Assembly: GCA_003013855.2 (NCBI GenBank)
Contig: ML058336.1
Span: 806,001 to 870,000, forward strand
Direction: 5' to 3'
DNA: 64,000 bases
Source: Liriodendron chinense
Taxonomy: Eukaryota > Streptophyta > Magnoliopsida > Magnoliales > Magnoliaceae
The notes under the pieces were generated by a model. The model did no database searches. It worked only from the letters and a program-made list of their open reading frames with translations, and was not told the DNA's origin. This document shows, piece after piece, positions 46,099 through 56,955 of the stretch; the first letter of the stretch is position 1, and each line of letters begins with the position of its first letter. Both the position numbers and the translations under genes were made by a program.

Positions 46099-46827
46099 CC
46101 ATGCCTACCAAAAGGTGGAAAGCCTACCTAAGGGGTGGATGCGGGTTGACGATTATCCAACCTAAATAGATGGACGATCATCCCTTCTGATGCATTCATA
46201 CATCATACGCATCTATATATTACTATGCATTTTTTGTTCCTGTACTATTTTAATTTTAGTGCACATGAACTATATTGAGTTTTCTCATTAGGCCTAGTCG
46301 GCTTATATTTTCATTAATGGAAAAACCGTCAACTGAAGGAATAGTTGATGAGTTGGCTCAGGAACAAGAGGATGTCGTTGAACCTGTAAACAGTCCACGC
46401 GAGACGTGGTTGTACCTATTAGAAGAGGAACTAGCCACATTGAATCGTTCCTGATTATTTAATTGCACTTTTATTTGTTGGGAATAGTTTATTGATATAT
46501 GTTGAATGTTGGTATTAATTTAGGAGTTTAAGTATTTGATTGGTTACTTATTTTAATTGTCTTATATCCGTAATAAGGTTTCAAATGATAGGCTGCATTG
46601 ATTGATGGATGGTATCTAATTAATATAGTTTAAATGGCTATGGATGTTGAAAATGTATGGTTGTTAGTGTGTAATTATTGTGTGAGAATTACATAGATGG
46701 AACTTGCAATTAACATAACCCTTGTCTTTGATTTAATTGGGCAATTGATCAGATTAAGTGTTTGAGTTACGAGCTGAAGCTCGAGTTTGAGGGTGCACAC
46801 TAAGTCCCTGGATTTCGGGGCATGACA

Positions 46828-47907
46828 AAAACAAAGCAAGAGATACATTCAATACCCTTGATTCTTAGAGGGACTATTGTGATGATTATATAAAATTCAA
46901 TCTAACCATTAGATGCCTCACCTGTATTGATGGATATGGCCAAAAAATTATGACCATCAATGATTCATTCGGGCCATACTAAGGGAAAAAGCTTGGAGGG
47001 TGAGCATTGTACTATATACTCTTTCAAATCATATGGCCCACCTAAATTATTGATGGGGTGATTTTTTCTTTTTTTACATGGCCTAACATAGTGTGGGCAC
47101 ACCTTATAATCGGGGTTGATTGAACATCAACACAAAGGTGGAGCCACCCAAGCTATGACCCACTGTCCAACAAAAAAAAAATACAAAAATACAAAAATAT
47201 CCTGGCGCTAACCTTCTCTGTCAGGTGTACAAAGCAACTCTTCTCCAAGTGCACACCCTTTATTTTTCAAGGGACCCACTTTGATGTGTATGTGAGATCC
47301 ACTTGGATCATTAGATGTGTAATAAGATGACCCATGATTCAAGTGGACCACAGCAAGGAAAACAGTTCGGGAAAGTGACATCGACCCTTAATATCTAGAG
47401 GCCCCACAGTGATCATTATATAAAATTTAAGCCCTACGGAATTTTGGATATCTTAGTCTAAGCTCAGCCGAATTAGAATCGGGCCTGAAATTTAAGCCCG
47501 AGCTCAGACCTGTGCCAAATAATCCAGCCCAAGCTCGATCCGAAGTGGGCCAGGCCTGAGAGCCCATGGGCCAATCCAGCCCATTGACACCCCTAGGAAA
47601 CAGGGGACGCGAGTTTCTGTGACACAGAGTTCATGTAACCCAAAGTTCTGTGGGGCCCAGAAGATGTTAGTGTGAAAGAAGGGACCCCAAAATTAGGCAG
47701 AGCCAATACTCAAGAAATAGTGAGGACTTGAGGCACACAGAAGTGCATTTGGATCAATTTGATAATATTTGTGTATTTCCATGATTCGGGTGAGAATCAC
47801 CTTGTGAATGTGTTGGATGGTTTGAAATATCAAAGCTGAGCCCCTTGACAATTGCAACGGTGGTCATTTTCAACCCCACTGTTTCCTGTAGAGATCAAGC
47901 TGGCGTT
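46828..47907. other. Intergenic with an hAT-like right end
   Basis: No gene. About 47440-47597 is a GGCCCAAGC-rich piece ending CCATTGACACCCCTA, a common hAT-type terminus in plants; its left end and TSD were not found. 47640-47900 includes old foldback-like words. Confidence 0.45.
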
Positions 47908-48475
47908 GTAGAAGAGAGTGGATTAGGTGAGACCCCAACCCCACCCAAGACGGTGCGGCCCTTACCTTGGGTTTACTATGGGCTCCGCTTTGATGTATGT
48001 ATTATGTATCCACACGCCATGCATCCATCTGTTTTACAAAATCATTTTATAACACTATCCGAAAAATGAAACAGATCCAATTATCAGGTGGACCATACCA
48101 TAGGAAACAGAGTTGATTGACCATTAATGGACCACACAAGATTTGGATCAAGCTTATATTTGTTTTTTAGCTTCATCCAGGCTTATGCGACCTTATCAAC
48201 AGATTTGATTGTAAATAAACACGACGGAAATATTAAAGTGCGACCTAAGATGTTTTCATTGGTAGGGACTGCCAACCACTACTGTTTCTTATGATATGGT
48301 CCACCTGATAACTGGATTTGCTTCATTTTTTGGGTAATGCCCTAAAAATCTAGAAAAACGGATGGACAGCATGGATACATAATACATACATCAAATTGGG
48401 CACATGGCAAGGGCCGCACGTATTGGGTGGGGCCAGGGTCTCACCTAATCCGCTCTTGCTCTAGCAGATCTATTC
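47908..48475. repeat. Foldback element, GGATTAGG long-TIR subfamily
   Basis: The outer arms extend beyond the family core: left GAGTGGATTAGGTGAGACCC and the inverse of the right end GAGCGGATTAGGTGAGACCC, followed on both sides by CCCCACCCAA and GTGCGGCCCTT. The core then reads TGATGTATGTATTATGTATCC. Same subfamily as 56508-56955, 59335-59766 and 60635-60800. Confidence 0.85.
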
Positions 48476-49067
48476 ATGCAAACACATTGATTAAGATTAA
48501 GTCATCCAATATCTAAGCTTCTGATTAATGGGAACTTGTTTTTTTGAACTGTGGCCTATCTTAATATTAGACGTCCTTTTGGATCACTATCAATCTGTGA
48601 GCTACGGTGCATCTTAAGTGTAATTTTATTAGTTCCCACACCATTTCATGTGCAACCACCCAAGAATTACATTGATCTAACAAATATTGTTAACCATTCG
48701 ATCAATGGTCTTTAATATGGATGGTCATGATTATTTATACCAAAATAGGTCCAATCAACAATTTAATCCACTTATTTGTTAGAGACCATCATGGATTGCT
48801 TACTATTCTAAAGAATCACTTTTATCAGCCAATCTTATCCATCCCATACATGGCGTGGAAAAAAGATGGCTATAGAAAGCAAGGCCAAACCAACGATGGA
48901 TTGGATCATGCAATCGGTGTTATTTTTGCATTTTGTGTAAGGCATATGTTCCGGACACAATGAATGGTTCAGATTGATCGATTGAGCTGTCTAACTAAAA
49001 CAAATAGGAGATGTTATGAGAGCACCGGAGCATCTCTCTAAACGTAGACACATACAGTCTATGTTTT
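48476..49067. other. Intergenic, nothing recognised
   Basis: AT-rich. An 80-codon frame at 48721-48963 has no recognisable motif and is probably chance. Confidence 0.45.
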
Positions 49068-49285
49068 TTGTGTTGACCTTATAAACAGTTTGAATGGCAT
49101 ATAAACATCAAGGTGGAGCTAAGGGAGGTTTCAACAGTAGGTATTTCATTCCTCACTGTTTCCTCTCGTGCAGCCTAGTTTAGCTCTAGATCCACCTCAT
49201 TTTCTGTCGCATATCCTAACATAAGCTAAAAAAATGGATGGACAGAATAGATTTCTCACAAACGTCATGGTGGGCTCCACCTAGC
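49068..49285. repeat. Foldback element, right half
   Basis: Contains GGCATATAAACATCAAGGTG, TGTTTCCTCTCGTGC and the right end CATGGTGGGCTCCACCTAGC, matching the 19-364 subfamily. Confidence 0.6.
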
Positions 49286-49800
49286 ATCCTAGAGCAGGGA
49301 AAGGCTTTCACAGGAAATCCACATCCCTGAGATAAGTTGAACCTGAGACGTTTTCATACTTAATCCATATCAAACAACCAACAAAAGAAACCAAAAATGA
49401 TTTGCTCGAAAAGGGGAAAACAGAGCTCTCCTAAATAGGGCATCAATCATAGAGAAGCTCTTAGATTAGGGTTTTTACAAAAACATAGAATGAGACTGGC
49501 ATTTATCTGTTCCTGTTCAGTGGGATTACCCACGAAGAATAAAAAAAAGATTACATGTTTTATCCTCCAACATTTCACAATATCGATAGCAAGAGATTAA
49601 TAAAGTAACAAAAACCAATCAATTAAAACCATAATAACAAACATCTTACACAAACGTACGAATGTGCTGCCCCGGCCGAGTACTTTGGCGGACGGTTTCT
49701 GTAACGAAGTAAGAATTTGACTTCTGTGGGCCCCTCTGACACGCAAGTAAGAATCCAATCTCTATCCGCCACGTCGATACACGATCGGGAGCATTCGGGT
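49286..49800. other. Downstream of the CNL gene, possible 3' UTR
   Basis: No other gene seen. Because the CNL gene reads leftward and ends at 49968, part of this AT-rich stretch may be its 3' UTR. No confident polyadenylation signal could be chosen. Confidence 0.35.
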
Positions 49801-49958
49801 CCTCTGTTAAAATCAAGCAGAAAACCACTGCTGCTGCTGATCCGAGAGGTCCACCTCAGCCTGACTGTGTCAGAACTGCTCAGCTCTCACACAGTCAGGC
49901 TGAGGTGGACCAATCAGAATGGTGACAAGCAGGATTTTCTGCTTGGTTTTAACAGAGG
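49801..49958. repeat. Perfect foldback sequence in the CNL 3' UTR
   Basis: Inner arms of 23 nt (49848-49870 and 49889-49911, GGTCCACCTCAGCCTGACTG plus three bases) are exact inverse copies around an 18-nt loop. Outer arms of 24 nt (49801-49824 and 49935-49958, starting CCTCTGTTAAAA) pair with one mismatch. The interarm spacers do not pair well. On the gene's strand it begins 9 nt after the stop codon, so it would be transcribed. It may be a small foldback transposon or the source of a small RNA. Confidence 0.9.
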
Positions 49959-49967
49959 ATCTGGACT

Positions 49968-52625
49968 TCACGAGTCCTCTCCCTCGTTCTCTCTCACCCT
50001 TTCTTTGAGTTCTTTCGGCACCCATACCAACCGCAATTGTTGAAGAGTGGTGAGATGTCGCAATCCATCAGGAATCATCTTCAATCTTGTGCATCTAAAC
50101 ATTTCTAAAAATCTAAGATTCGGCATCGCTCCTTCCTCCACTCTCCACTCCTCTAATTCACCCGAATCAATACCCAAAGTTTCGAGCAGCGGAAACCCTC
50201 CAATGGAGCAAACCATTTCCTTTCCCATGTAAGCTTCCTCTCCCCCAAACATTAATATGAGAATCCGTAGGTTCGGCAGCTTCTCCAGCGTTCCCATTGG
50301 ATCTTGCTGTATTTGGGACCCAAACAAGCGGAGCTCGGTGAGGTTAGGTGGGAATTCATGCAGGTCCAGAAATTTCTCTAAGCGTCCCATCAATTCCATC
50401 TTATATAGATGCTGATGATTCGAGAAGGACTCGAAAGCTGGAATCGACCATCCATCACTTGTCATTAGCGATAATGATCTGAGGCGGACCAATTTAGAAA
50501 CGGAATGGGATGATGCTACTTCTAGATGAGTTATTTCCAAATCTCTCAAATTGGCCAGTTTCTCTAACCCATCTACTAACCAGCTGTCCCCCTTTACTCG
50601 CTTTAGAGTCTGGAGATTGCTTAAGCGATGGAGTGATGTGTGCTTGCCGACTGAACATAATCTTGGTAGCCATAGGTGTCGTATCTGTTCCATCTTCCAA
50701 ATATCATCCGGCAGTATGACGGTCCGCTGACACATTAGATAAAGTGTCTGTAAATTGGACAAGCGAGTTATAGTGGATGGTAGCTTTTCTAACTTGCGCA
50801 AATCGAGACGTAGGTACCTCAAGTGGATTAGATACCCAATTTCATCCGGGAGACTAGTGAGTTTTACATAATGGAGATCCATCACCCTAAGCAATTTGAA
50901 AGCTCCCCATAGGATTTTCGACTGCTGTTTCTCCAGCATTAGCATTTTTGACGTTCTACCGGAGTGCAACAAAGAGCGAAGGTGTTGAGTGGAGTGGTTA
51001 AGAGAGATGGACTTACTGATGACACCACAAGTAATTGCAAGTCGGCGTGCCTTGGTCGGTGATGTAGGCGGTATGTTCCCATGCACATCCAGAAATCTCT
51101 CCTCCTTGCCTTCTGATATTGAGAGGTCGCGTAGAAGATCATGAATACGGCATGTTTCAACCATTCCATTGCTCTTCCTGCTTGCCTCTTGAATAATGCT
51201 TCTACTGATGAGCTCGTTGAGGTAATCCTCTGCAACGTCCTCCATTTCTTCTTCTCCTCTTCGCTGTATGAATCCTTCCGCAATCCACATCTGAATCAAC
51301 TTGGTGACAGAGATTTTGGAGTCTTCAAGAAAAGCTCCAAAGTAAAGAAAGCAGGGCTTCAAGTAATAAGGCAAGTCATGGTAGCTCAGGGCCAATATGC
51401 CTGAGATTGCATCTTCACTTTCATTTAGCCACCGTTCGATGCTTTTAAGAACTTTCTCCCACTCATTCACTGACTTCTCCTTCCTTGACAGGACACCTCC
51501 TAACACTGCAATTGCTAGAGGTAAACCTCCACATTTTGCAACGATCTCTCTGCCCAGCTTCTCTAGATTTGGAGGGCATTCAGGAGCAGGATTTCCCAGA
51601 AGTGCTTTCTTACATAACAATTTCCAGCTCTCGTTTTCATCCAGAAAACGTATTTTATGGGGAGTGCTCTGTGCGTCTGCATACTTAGCTATTTCTTCTT
51701 TGCGAGTGGTGAGAAGCACCCTGCTGCCCATTTCCCTCTCTGGAAATACCGAGACCAAACTGTCCCAAGCTTCTCTTGTCCATATATCGTCGATTACCAC
51801 CAGATATTTCTTGCCTTCCAAGTGCTCTGAGAGCTCCTGCCGCAGTTCTTCCTCAGGCGTTGTCTCCCTGTCATCTTGTCTGAGTTTTCTAAAGTATTTT
51901 AGAATGCTCAGTAAAATCTCTCGTGCTCGATATTCTTGAGAAACATTCACCCAAGCATGAAAATCGAAATTGTTCTTTACATGATTGTTACCGTAAACTT
52001 TCTTAGCGAGAGTAGTCTTACCTATTCCTCCCATACCAGTGATGGAAATGACAGCACGCCGCTCTTCTCCCTCAATCAGCCGCCTCACTACTGTCTCTGT
52101 CTCGTCTTCAACGCCGACCACATCGTCTTCCTCGGCGATGGGAGCCTTCTTCACGCTCTGCGCCTGGCTTTGATTCGAAGAAGAAGAAGCTTCTGTAAAC
52201 GTTGGTATATTGTCGATGCCATACTTTGATCTGCAATCCCAGATCTCGTTGAGCCTTCTTTCTATGTCGCTGATCTTCTTTCCAATCTGGCGGATGGCTG
52301 GTATGTCTTTGATGCTACGAGCAAAACTTTGGAAGGATCCCATGAATCCAGAACTTCCCTCTCCTCGTCGCTGTGCAATGTTCAAGATGTAGGAGTCGAT
52401 GACGTCCTCGGCATCGTAGGCTACTACTCTTATTTGGGCCACCCAACGCTTAACCACTTCATTGTTTCTGCGCTTATGATCGAAGTCCTTGAGTAATTTA
52501 AGTATTTCTTCAAGTTTGTCTTCAAGAGATCTGACCTGATCATGTACTCCCGGAAGGAAATACGCTTCCTGCGTTAGAAAATCCATCAGTTTTTGTATGA
52601 CGAACTGAACGGCAATCTCAGCCAT
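49968..52625 (-). CDS. Coiled-coil NBS-LRR (CNL) resistance protein, 885 aa, single exon
   Basis: Intracellular immune receptor of the RPP13/RPP8-like type. Domains in order: an Rx-type coiled coil (about 1-150) with EDVID-like DAEDVIDSY at 71-79; NB-ARC (about 165-500) with P-loop GMGGIGKTT (197-205), kinase-2 KYLVVIDDIW (273-282), RNBS-B GSRVLLTTR (300-308), GLPLA (367-371), RNBS-D CFLYFGAFLED (425-435) and MHD-type RIHD (493-496); and an LRR region (about 540-870) with LRYLRL and LSNLQTLYL repeats. All key nucleotide-binding residues are present and the frame is open from ATG to TGA, so it looks functional. The first methionine gives the usual MAEIAV start and the size is normal for the class. 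It is intronless, with no CNL neighbours in the window. MHD-type position 1 is Ile, as is common in this subgroup. The ligand is unknown. Confidence 0.97.
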   Translation of the reverse strand: MAEIAVQFVIQKLMDFLTQEAYFLPGVHDQVRSLEDKLEEILKLLKDFDHKRRNNEVVKRWVAQIRVVAYDAEDVIDSYILNIAQRRGEGSSGFMGSFQSFARSIKDIPAIRQIGKKISDIERRLNEIWDCRSKYGIDNIPTFTEASSSSNQSQAQSVKKAPIAEEDDVVGVEDETETVVRRLIEGEERRAVISITGMGGIGKTTLAKKVYGNNHVKNNFDFHAWVNVSQEYRAREILLSILKYFRKLRQDDRETTPEEELRQELSEHLEGKKYLVVIDDIWTREAWDSLVSVFPEREMGSRVLLTTRKEEIAKYADAQSTPHKIRFLDENESWKLLCKKALLGNPAPECPPNLEKLGREIVAKCGGLPLAIAVLGGVLSRKEKSVNEWEKVLKSIERWLNESEDAISGILALSYHDLPYYLKPCFLYFGAFLEDSKISVTKLIQMWIAEGFIQRRGEEEMEDVAEDYLNELISRSIIQEASRKSNGMVETCRIHDLLRDLSISEGKEERFLDVHGNIPPTSPTKARRLAITCGVISKSISLNHSTQHLRSLLHSGRTSKMLMLEKQQSKILWGAFKLLRVMDLHYVKLTSLPDEIGYLIHLRYLRLDLRKLEKLPSTITRLSNLQTLYLMCQRTVILPDDIWKMEQIRHLWLPRLCSVGKHTSLHRLSNLQTLKRVKGDSWLVDGLEKLANLRDLEITHLEVASSHSVSKLVRLRSLSLMTSDGWSIPAFESFSNHQHLYKMELMGRLEKFLDLHEFPPNLTELRLFGSQIQQDPMGTLEKLPNLRILILMFGGEEAYMGKEMVCSIGGFPLLETLGIDSGELEEWRVEEGAMPNLRFLEMFRCTRLKMIPDGLRHLTTLQQLRLVWVPKELKERVRENEGEDS
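52016..52037 (-). promoter_or_regulatory. Candidate miR482/2118-type target site in the P-loop codons
   Basis: The transcript segment over GMGGIGKT reads GGTATGGGAGGAATAGG then TAAGA. From established knowledge, the miR482/2118 superfamily targets this conserved P-loop stretch in many plant NBS-LRR genes. Against a remembered family consensus I count about three mismatches. The species' own miRNA is unknown. Confidence 0.4.
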
Positions 52626-52809
52626 TTTTTCTCTTCTGCTTCTTCAGAAGTCTCTATGTTTAAAGCAAGCCTTCATGAACTTTACCTTCGAAAAGAAGAA
52701 GGAAGATATCTCCATTAAAAGATTCATTTACTAAAACCCGCCTAACTTTTTTGAAATTACTAAACCCTGTCTACTTTTAAGTTATTTAAAGTAATACGAT
52801 TTCCTTTTA

Positions 52810-53515
52810 AGGCCTGTTTGATTTTTTCCCTCAACTGTAATTACCTTATAAATGGGTAATGATTATTTACCTAGGTAATTACTGCATCATTCCCCATGAA
52901 GACAGTGACGGTTACTTTTCTTAACACTAAAATTGAGAAATTTGTACAATAAATGTGGGGCCCACTGTGATGTATGTGGCTTATCCACACCGCCCATTCG
53001 TTATGCCAGTTGAATTTAGGACGTGGACCAAAAAACGAGGCAGATCCAAAGCTCAAGTGGACCACACCAAAGGAAACAGTGGGAATTGAGCGCGTACCAT
53101 TAAAAACTTCTTGGGGCCCTAAAAGATTTGGATCAATCTGAAATTTATGTTTTCCCTTTATCCATGTCTGTGTGACCATATGAACCGGTTAGATGATAAA
53201 TAAACCTCAATGCGGGCCCAATGACAATAGCTTACTTTCAACGGTGGACGAATTAAGACCACTGTTTCCTTTCGTATGGGCCATTTGAGTGTTAGATTTG
53301 CTTCATTGTTTTGATCATGCCCCAAAATGTGCTAATAAAACATATGAACGGCGCTGATATATCATATACATTATGGTGGGGCCCACAGGTTTGAGTCAAC
53401 ACTTTTGGACCGATTTTCGAGGTGGAATTACTCACCCATTTCCAAACATGTTGTTTCACCACATATTTACCATTTACCACATATTTACGTGTATCATGGA
53501 AAATCAAACAGGCCC
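52810..53515. mobile_element. Tourist-like element (706 bp) enclosing a foldback element
   Basis: Ends AGGCCTGTTTGATTTT and AAAATCAAACAGGCCC are inverse of each other. TTA flanks both (52807-52809, 53516-53518), a 3-bp TSD as in PIF/Harbinger elements. A foldback element fills the middle. It lies 185 bp upstream of the CNL start codon and so is promoter-proximal. Confidence 0.7.
52955..53389. repeat. Foldback element nested upstream of the CNL gene
   Basis: Starts GTGGGGCCCACTGTGATGTATG and ends ACATTATGGTGGGGCCCAC. Both arms have the usual modules (GCAGATCCAAAGCTCAAGTG; TTAGATTTGCTTCATTG). Confidence 0.85.
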
Positions 53516-53620
53516 TTACTCCGTGAGCCGTGACCGATTTAACCGCCTGGTATCATACGGTTTTAAAACCCTAGCGTTACACAGAAAGTGGCAGTCAAAT
53601 GTTATTGGATCCCAAGCTGG

Positions 53621-54071
53621 ACGGGGTCCACCATAGTGTTTGTTAGAAATCCACCCCGTTCACATGTTTTGCCAAATCATTTTATGGCATGAGCCAAAAA
53701 ATGAGTCAGATCCAAAGCTAAAGTGAGCCACATAACAGAAAATAGTGGAGATAGTATGCGCACCGTTTAAACATATGTGGGGTCATAGAAGCTTGGAATC
53801 AGGCTAATATTTTTTTATTCTTTCAATTCATCACAGTTGTAAGGACCTTATGAACAGTATCAGGACACTTTATAAACGGTTTGGATTGCATATAAACATC
53901 ATGGTCGAGCCCAGAAAATAGTGAGCGGTGGAAGTCCATTTCCATTATTTTCACTCGTGCGTACCACTTGAGTTTTAGATCTTCCTGAGTTTTGGTCTCA
54001 TGTCTTAAAATAATCTTTCAAAACGGATGAACGGAGTGAATTCCTCCCAAACATCAAGGTGGGCCTCACGT
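53621..54071. repeat. Foldback element, AAATCCAC-type subfamily
   Basis: Left GGGGTCCACCATAGTGTTTG then AGAAATCCACCCCGTTCAC; right GGATGAACGGAGTGAATTCC then ACATCAAGGTGGGCC. Confidence 0.75.
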
Positions 54072-54169
54072 ATAATGGGATCAGATAAATCATTCAAACG
54101 CCGACAACTTTGGAGAGAGAGAGAGGATAATGGAGTAGATGCAATTGTCTTATCCAACACGGTGTTGTC

Positions 54170-54575
54170 CTTAACATAGCCCACCTAGAAGTATTTTCTT
54201 GACATCTATGCCATCCAACTATTTTAAAAACTCATTTTTGGGCTCCATCCAAAAGCTGAAAGGTGGTAATCGGCCATTAAAAACTTTCTAGGGGCCACAA
54301 AAACTTTAGATCAAGATGATATTTGTGTGGTCTCTTCATAAAGGTCCTTTCGACCTTATCAACGGGTTGGATTGAAAATAAACATTCCAGTGGCATCCAT
54401 CAAGTTTTTAAAGGTGTGAACTCAACAACGCATGTTTCCTCCAATGTGGTCTAAGTAAGATTTGGATCTCCCTAATTTTTGGGATAGTGCCTAAAACAAG
54501 TTTACAAAATGAATGAACCGTATGGATGCAAGGAAAATACATTAAAGTTAGCCCCATTGTTGGGTATCCACTGAA
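54170..54575. repeat. Foldback element, diverged; right part duplicated at 57249-57520
   Basis: Left GTCCTTAACATAGCCCACC; core AACTTTAGATCAAGATGATA; right CAAAATGAATGAACCG. The tandem duplication break (54295) falls inside it. Confidence 0.6.
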
Positions 54576-54622
54576 CTAGTGAACACCGAGATACACCGAA
54601 ATGGTGCCTTTAAGATCAGAAG

Positions 54623-55386
54623 TAGAGCTGGGCACAAACCAAGCTAGCTCGAAAGCTGGATTCGGATTGGTTTGAAAAAGCTCGACTTGGATTGGTTCAA
54701 ATAGAAGTTCAAACCAAACCAAGCCTTAGAGTCAAGCTCGTTTGTAAAAACAAACCAAGCTCAAACTAGGGCAATACCAACTCAATTCGGCTTGAAGCTC
54801 GGTTTGATTCGGCTTAATTCAACTCGTCGATTGTAAGCATATTACCTCCTGTGGTGTGATGCACTTGAGCTTTGGATATGATTCCATTTTGGGATGATGT
54901 CTTAAAATGATATGTAGAAACAAATGGTTGGTGTGGATAATACATATACAAGATGACATGGATAATGCATAGTACATATACAAGAATGCACGCTGTTTCC
55001 TTGCACTTGTAAAATTATGCTTGTGTACTTTTGTTTAGAAAAAGGCTCTTACATGTTTATTTTGAAATTGCACTCCTCTAGAGGATGTTAAACATCATGT
55101 AACAAAATACTTTTGTATTTTTTTCTAACTATTTAAATTCTCTTCTTTTTAAACAAACAAACAAAAGAAAGAGCCACTACCTGTTCAAACTCGGCCCGGC
55201 CCAGTTTGAAATTTTCGATAAAACCGATCCTGACTCGAACCAGATTCTTTTGGAGCAAACCAAACTCAGGCCGCATGGGTCGGCCCGAAACCCAAATCGG
55301 GCCCATCCACAAACTGAAGTGGCACAAAAACAAGCCAAACCAAATTAGAGTTAACTCGGCTTGGCTCGGATCATTGCCCACCTCTA
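54623..55386. mobile_element. Non-autonomous hAT-like element (764 bp)
   Basis: Ends TAGAGCTGGGCACAAACC and GATCATTGCCCACCTCTA. TSD ATCAGAAG / ATTAGAAG with one mismatch (54615-54622, 55387-55394). It encloses part of a foldback arm (about 54845-54960). Frames inside are chance. Confidence 0.85.
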
Positions 55387-55479
55387 ATTAGAAGCGGATT
55401 TCCTAATAAGGAACTCGATACGCCAACTGTACTAGTAAACTCTGCAAGGCCAACAAGAATTGAACTTCCATCGTTGAAA

Positions 55480-56110
55480 AAATCTTGGGGGCAATAGAAG
55501 TTTTGGATCAAGCTAATATTTGTGTTTTCCCTTCATCCATACTTGTGTGATCTTATGAACAGGTTGGATGGCAAATGAACATTACAGTGGGCCCTAGGAA
55601 GTTTTTAATGGTGGGAGTTCAATCACCACTGTTTTCATGTCGAATGGTCCACTTGAGATTTGGATATGCCTCATTGTTTAGCTCATGCCCTAAAATAATT
55701 ATCTAAAATGGATGGATGCATGGTACGGATAAAACAAATACTGGTGGAGTCCACGAAGCATCATCTAGTATCCACCTGCTCGGACAATGTCTATACGCAA
55801 TTCGGTAGAGGAGTGGATTAGGCACGACCCCAGTCTCACTATGTATGGTACCCCCCTTACTGTGAGGCCCACCTTGATGTATGTGTTATATATCCACACT
55901 GTCTATCCATATTTCTAGATCATTTTAGATTATGACCCAAAAATTAAGCAAATCCAAATCTTAGATGGACCGAAACATACGAAACAATAGCGTTTTACCA
56001 TTAAAAACTTCTTACTAGAGCCCACTTGCAATTCATACTTAACTCATTCTTTTTTCCAATGGCCTAAAATAAGCATACAAAATGGATGAACAATATCAAT
56101 CAATTGTATA
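55480..56110. repeat. Two foldback fragments in unit 1
   Basis: 55480-55765 has a right arm (AGTTTTGGATCAAGCTAATA ... ATGGATGGATGCATGG). 55800-56110 has a left arm beginning GGAGTGGATTAGGCACGACC and CACCTTGATGTATGTGTTAT. Confidence 0.65.
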
Positions 56111-56507
56111 TATTAAAATGCGCCCATAAAATCTTATTCATAAAAACAAGTGCCCTTGAGGGTAAAATGGTCATTTGCTGACCTTAACAGCGCTCTTATG
56201 TCCCTCAAAGCTAGTCAAGGTCGGCAAAGCGATTTTCTCACGACTTTTCAAATTATACGGGGTTTGCTTTAAATAACTTAAAAGTAAGCAGTTTTTGAAT
56301 ATCGACCAAAAGGCTGGTGGATATTGGTAATTACCCCCGCTGGAAAGCAAAGACACGCACTCAATTATTTTGCCTTTTGCTTTAGCAAAAGTAAAGGCAC
56401 CCAATTGTTTCATCTTTGGCTTTTAGCATGAGCTGTCATTGGATTCCGCTGCATGTAGGCCCACTCCCATTAAACTATTGAGCAGAACCCTCTTGAACAC
56501 GCAGAGC

Positions 56508-56955
56508 AGATAAGGTGAGACCCCGGCCTCACCCAAGATCATGTGGCCCTTATTGTGGGGTTACAGTGGGGCATACCTTGATGTATGTATTATGTATCCA
56601 TGCCGTCTATCCATTTTTTCAGATCATCTTAGTACATTATCCAAAAAAATGAAGCAAATCCAATTATCAGGTGGACCATATCATAAGAAACAGTGTTGAT
56701 TGACCATTAATGGGCCACGAAAGTTTTGGATCAATCTGCTATTTGTTTTTTCCCCTTCATCCAGACTTATGTGACCTGATCAACAGATTGGATTGCGAAT
56801 AAATACTATGGAAACATTAAGATGCGTCCTAAGAAGTTTTTAATGGTAGGATGGTCAATCACCACTGTTTCTCATCGTGCGGACCACCTGATAGTTGGAT
56901 CTGCTTCATTTTTGGGATAATGCCCTAACATGATATGGAAAAACGGATGGACCTA
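56508..56955. repeat. Foldback element with right end replaced
   Basis: Left arm GCAGATAAGGTGAGACCCCG through GATGTATGTATTATGTATCC. The right arm runs normally to GAAAAACGGATGGAC and then stops, replaced at 56955 by unrelated sequence. Confidence 0.7.

Larger units (their letters stand above)
44235..46827 (+). mobile_element. LTR-like sequence, possible Gypsy solo LTR (contains assembly gap)
   Basis: Starts TGTAACGTGATTT and ends GGATTTCGGGGCATGACA, the same end words as the Gypsy LTR at 12228-13467. Its last 600 bp also parallel that LTR in layout (ACTATATTGAG, GGTGCACAC). No gag or pol is present. The flanks ATGAC and AAAAC do not form a TSD, so the boundaries are tentative. It includes 25 unknown bases at 44761-44785. 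Confidence 0.5.

Noticed and set aside
50494..52392. Frames inside the CNL gene on other frames or the plus strand (for example 51397-51939)
   Set aside because: Shadows of a long, well-conserved coding frame on the minus strand.
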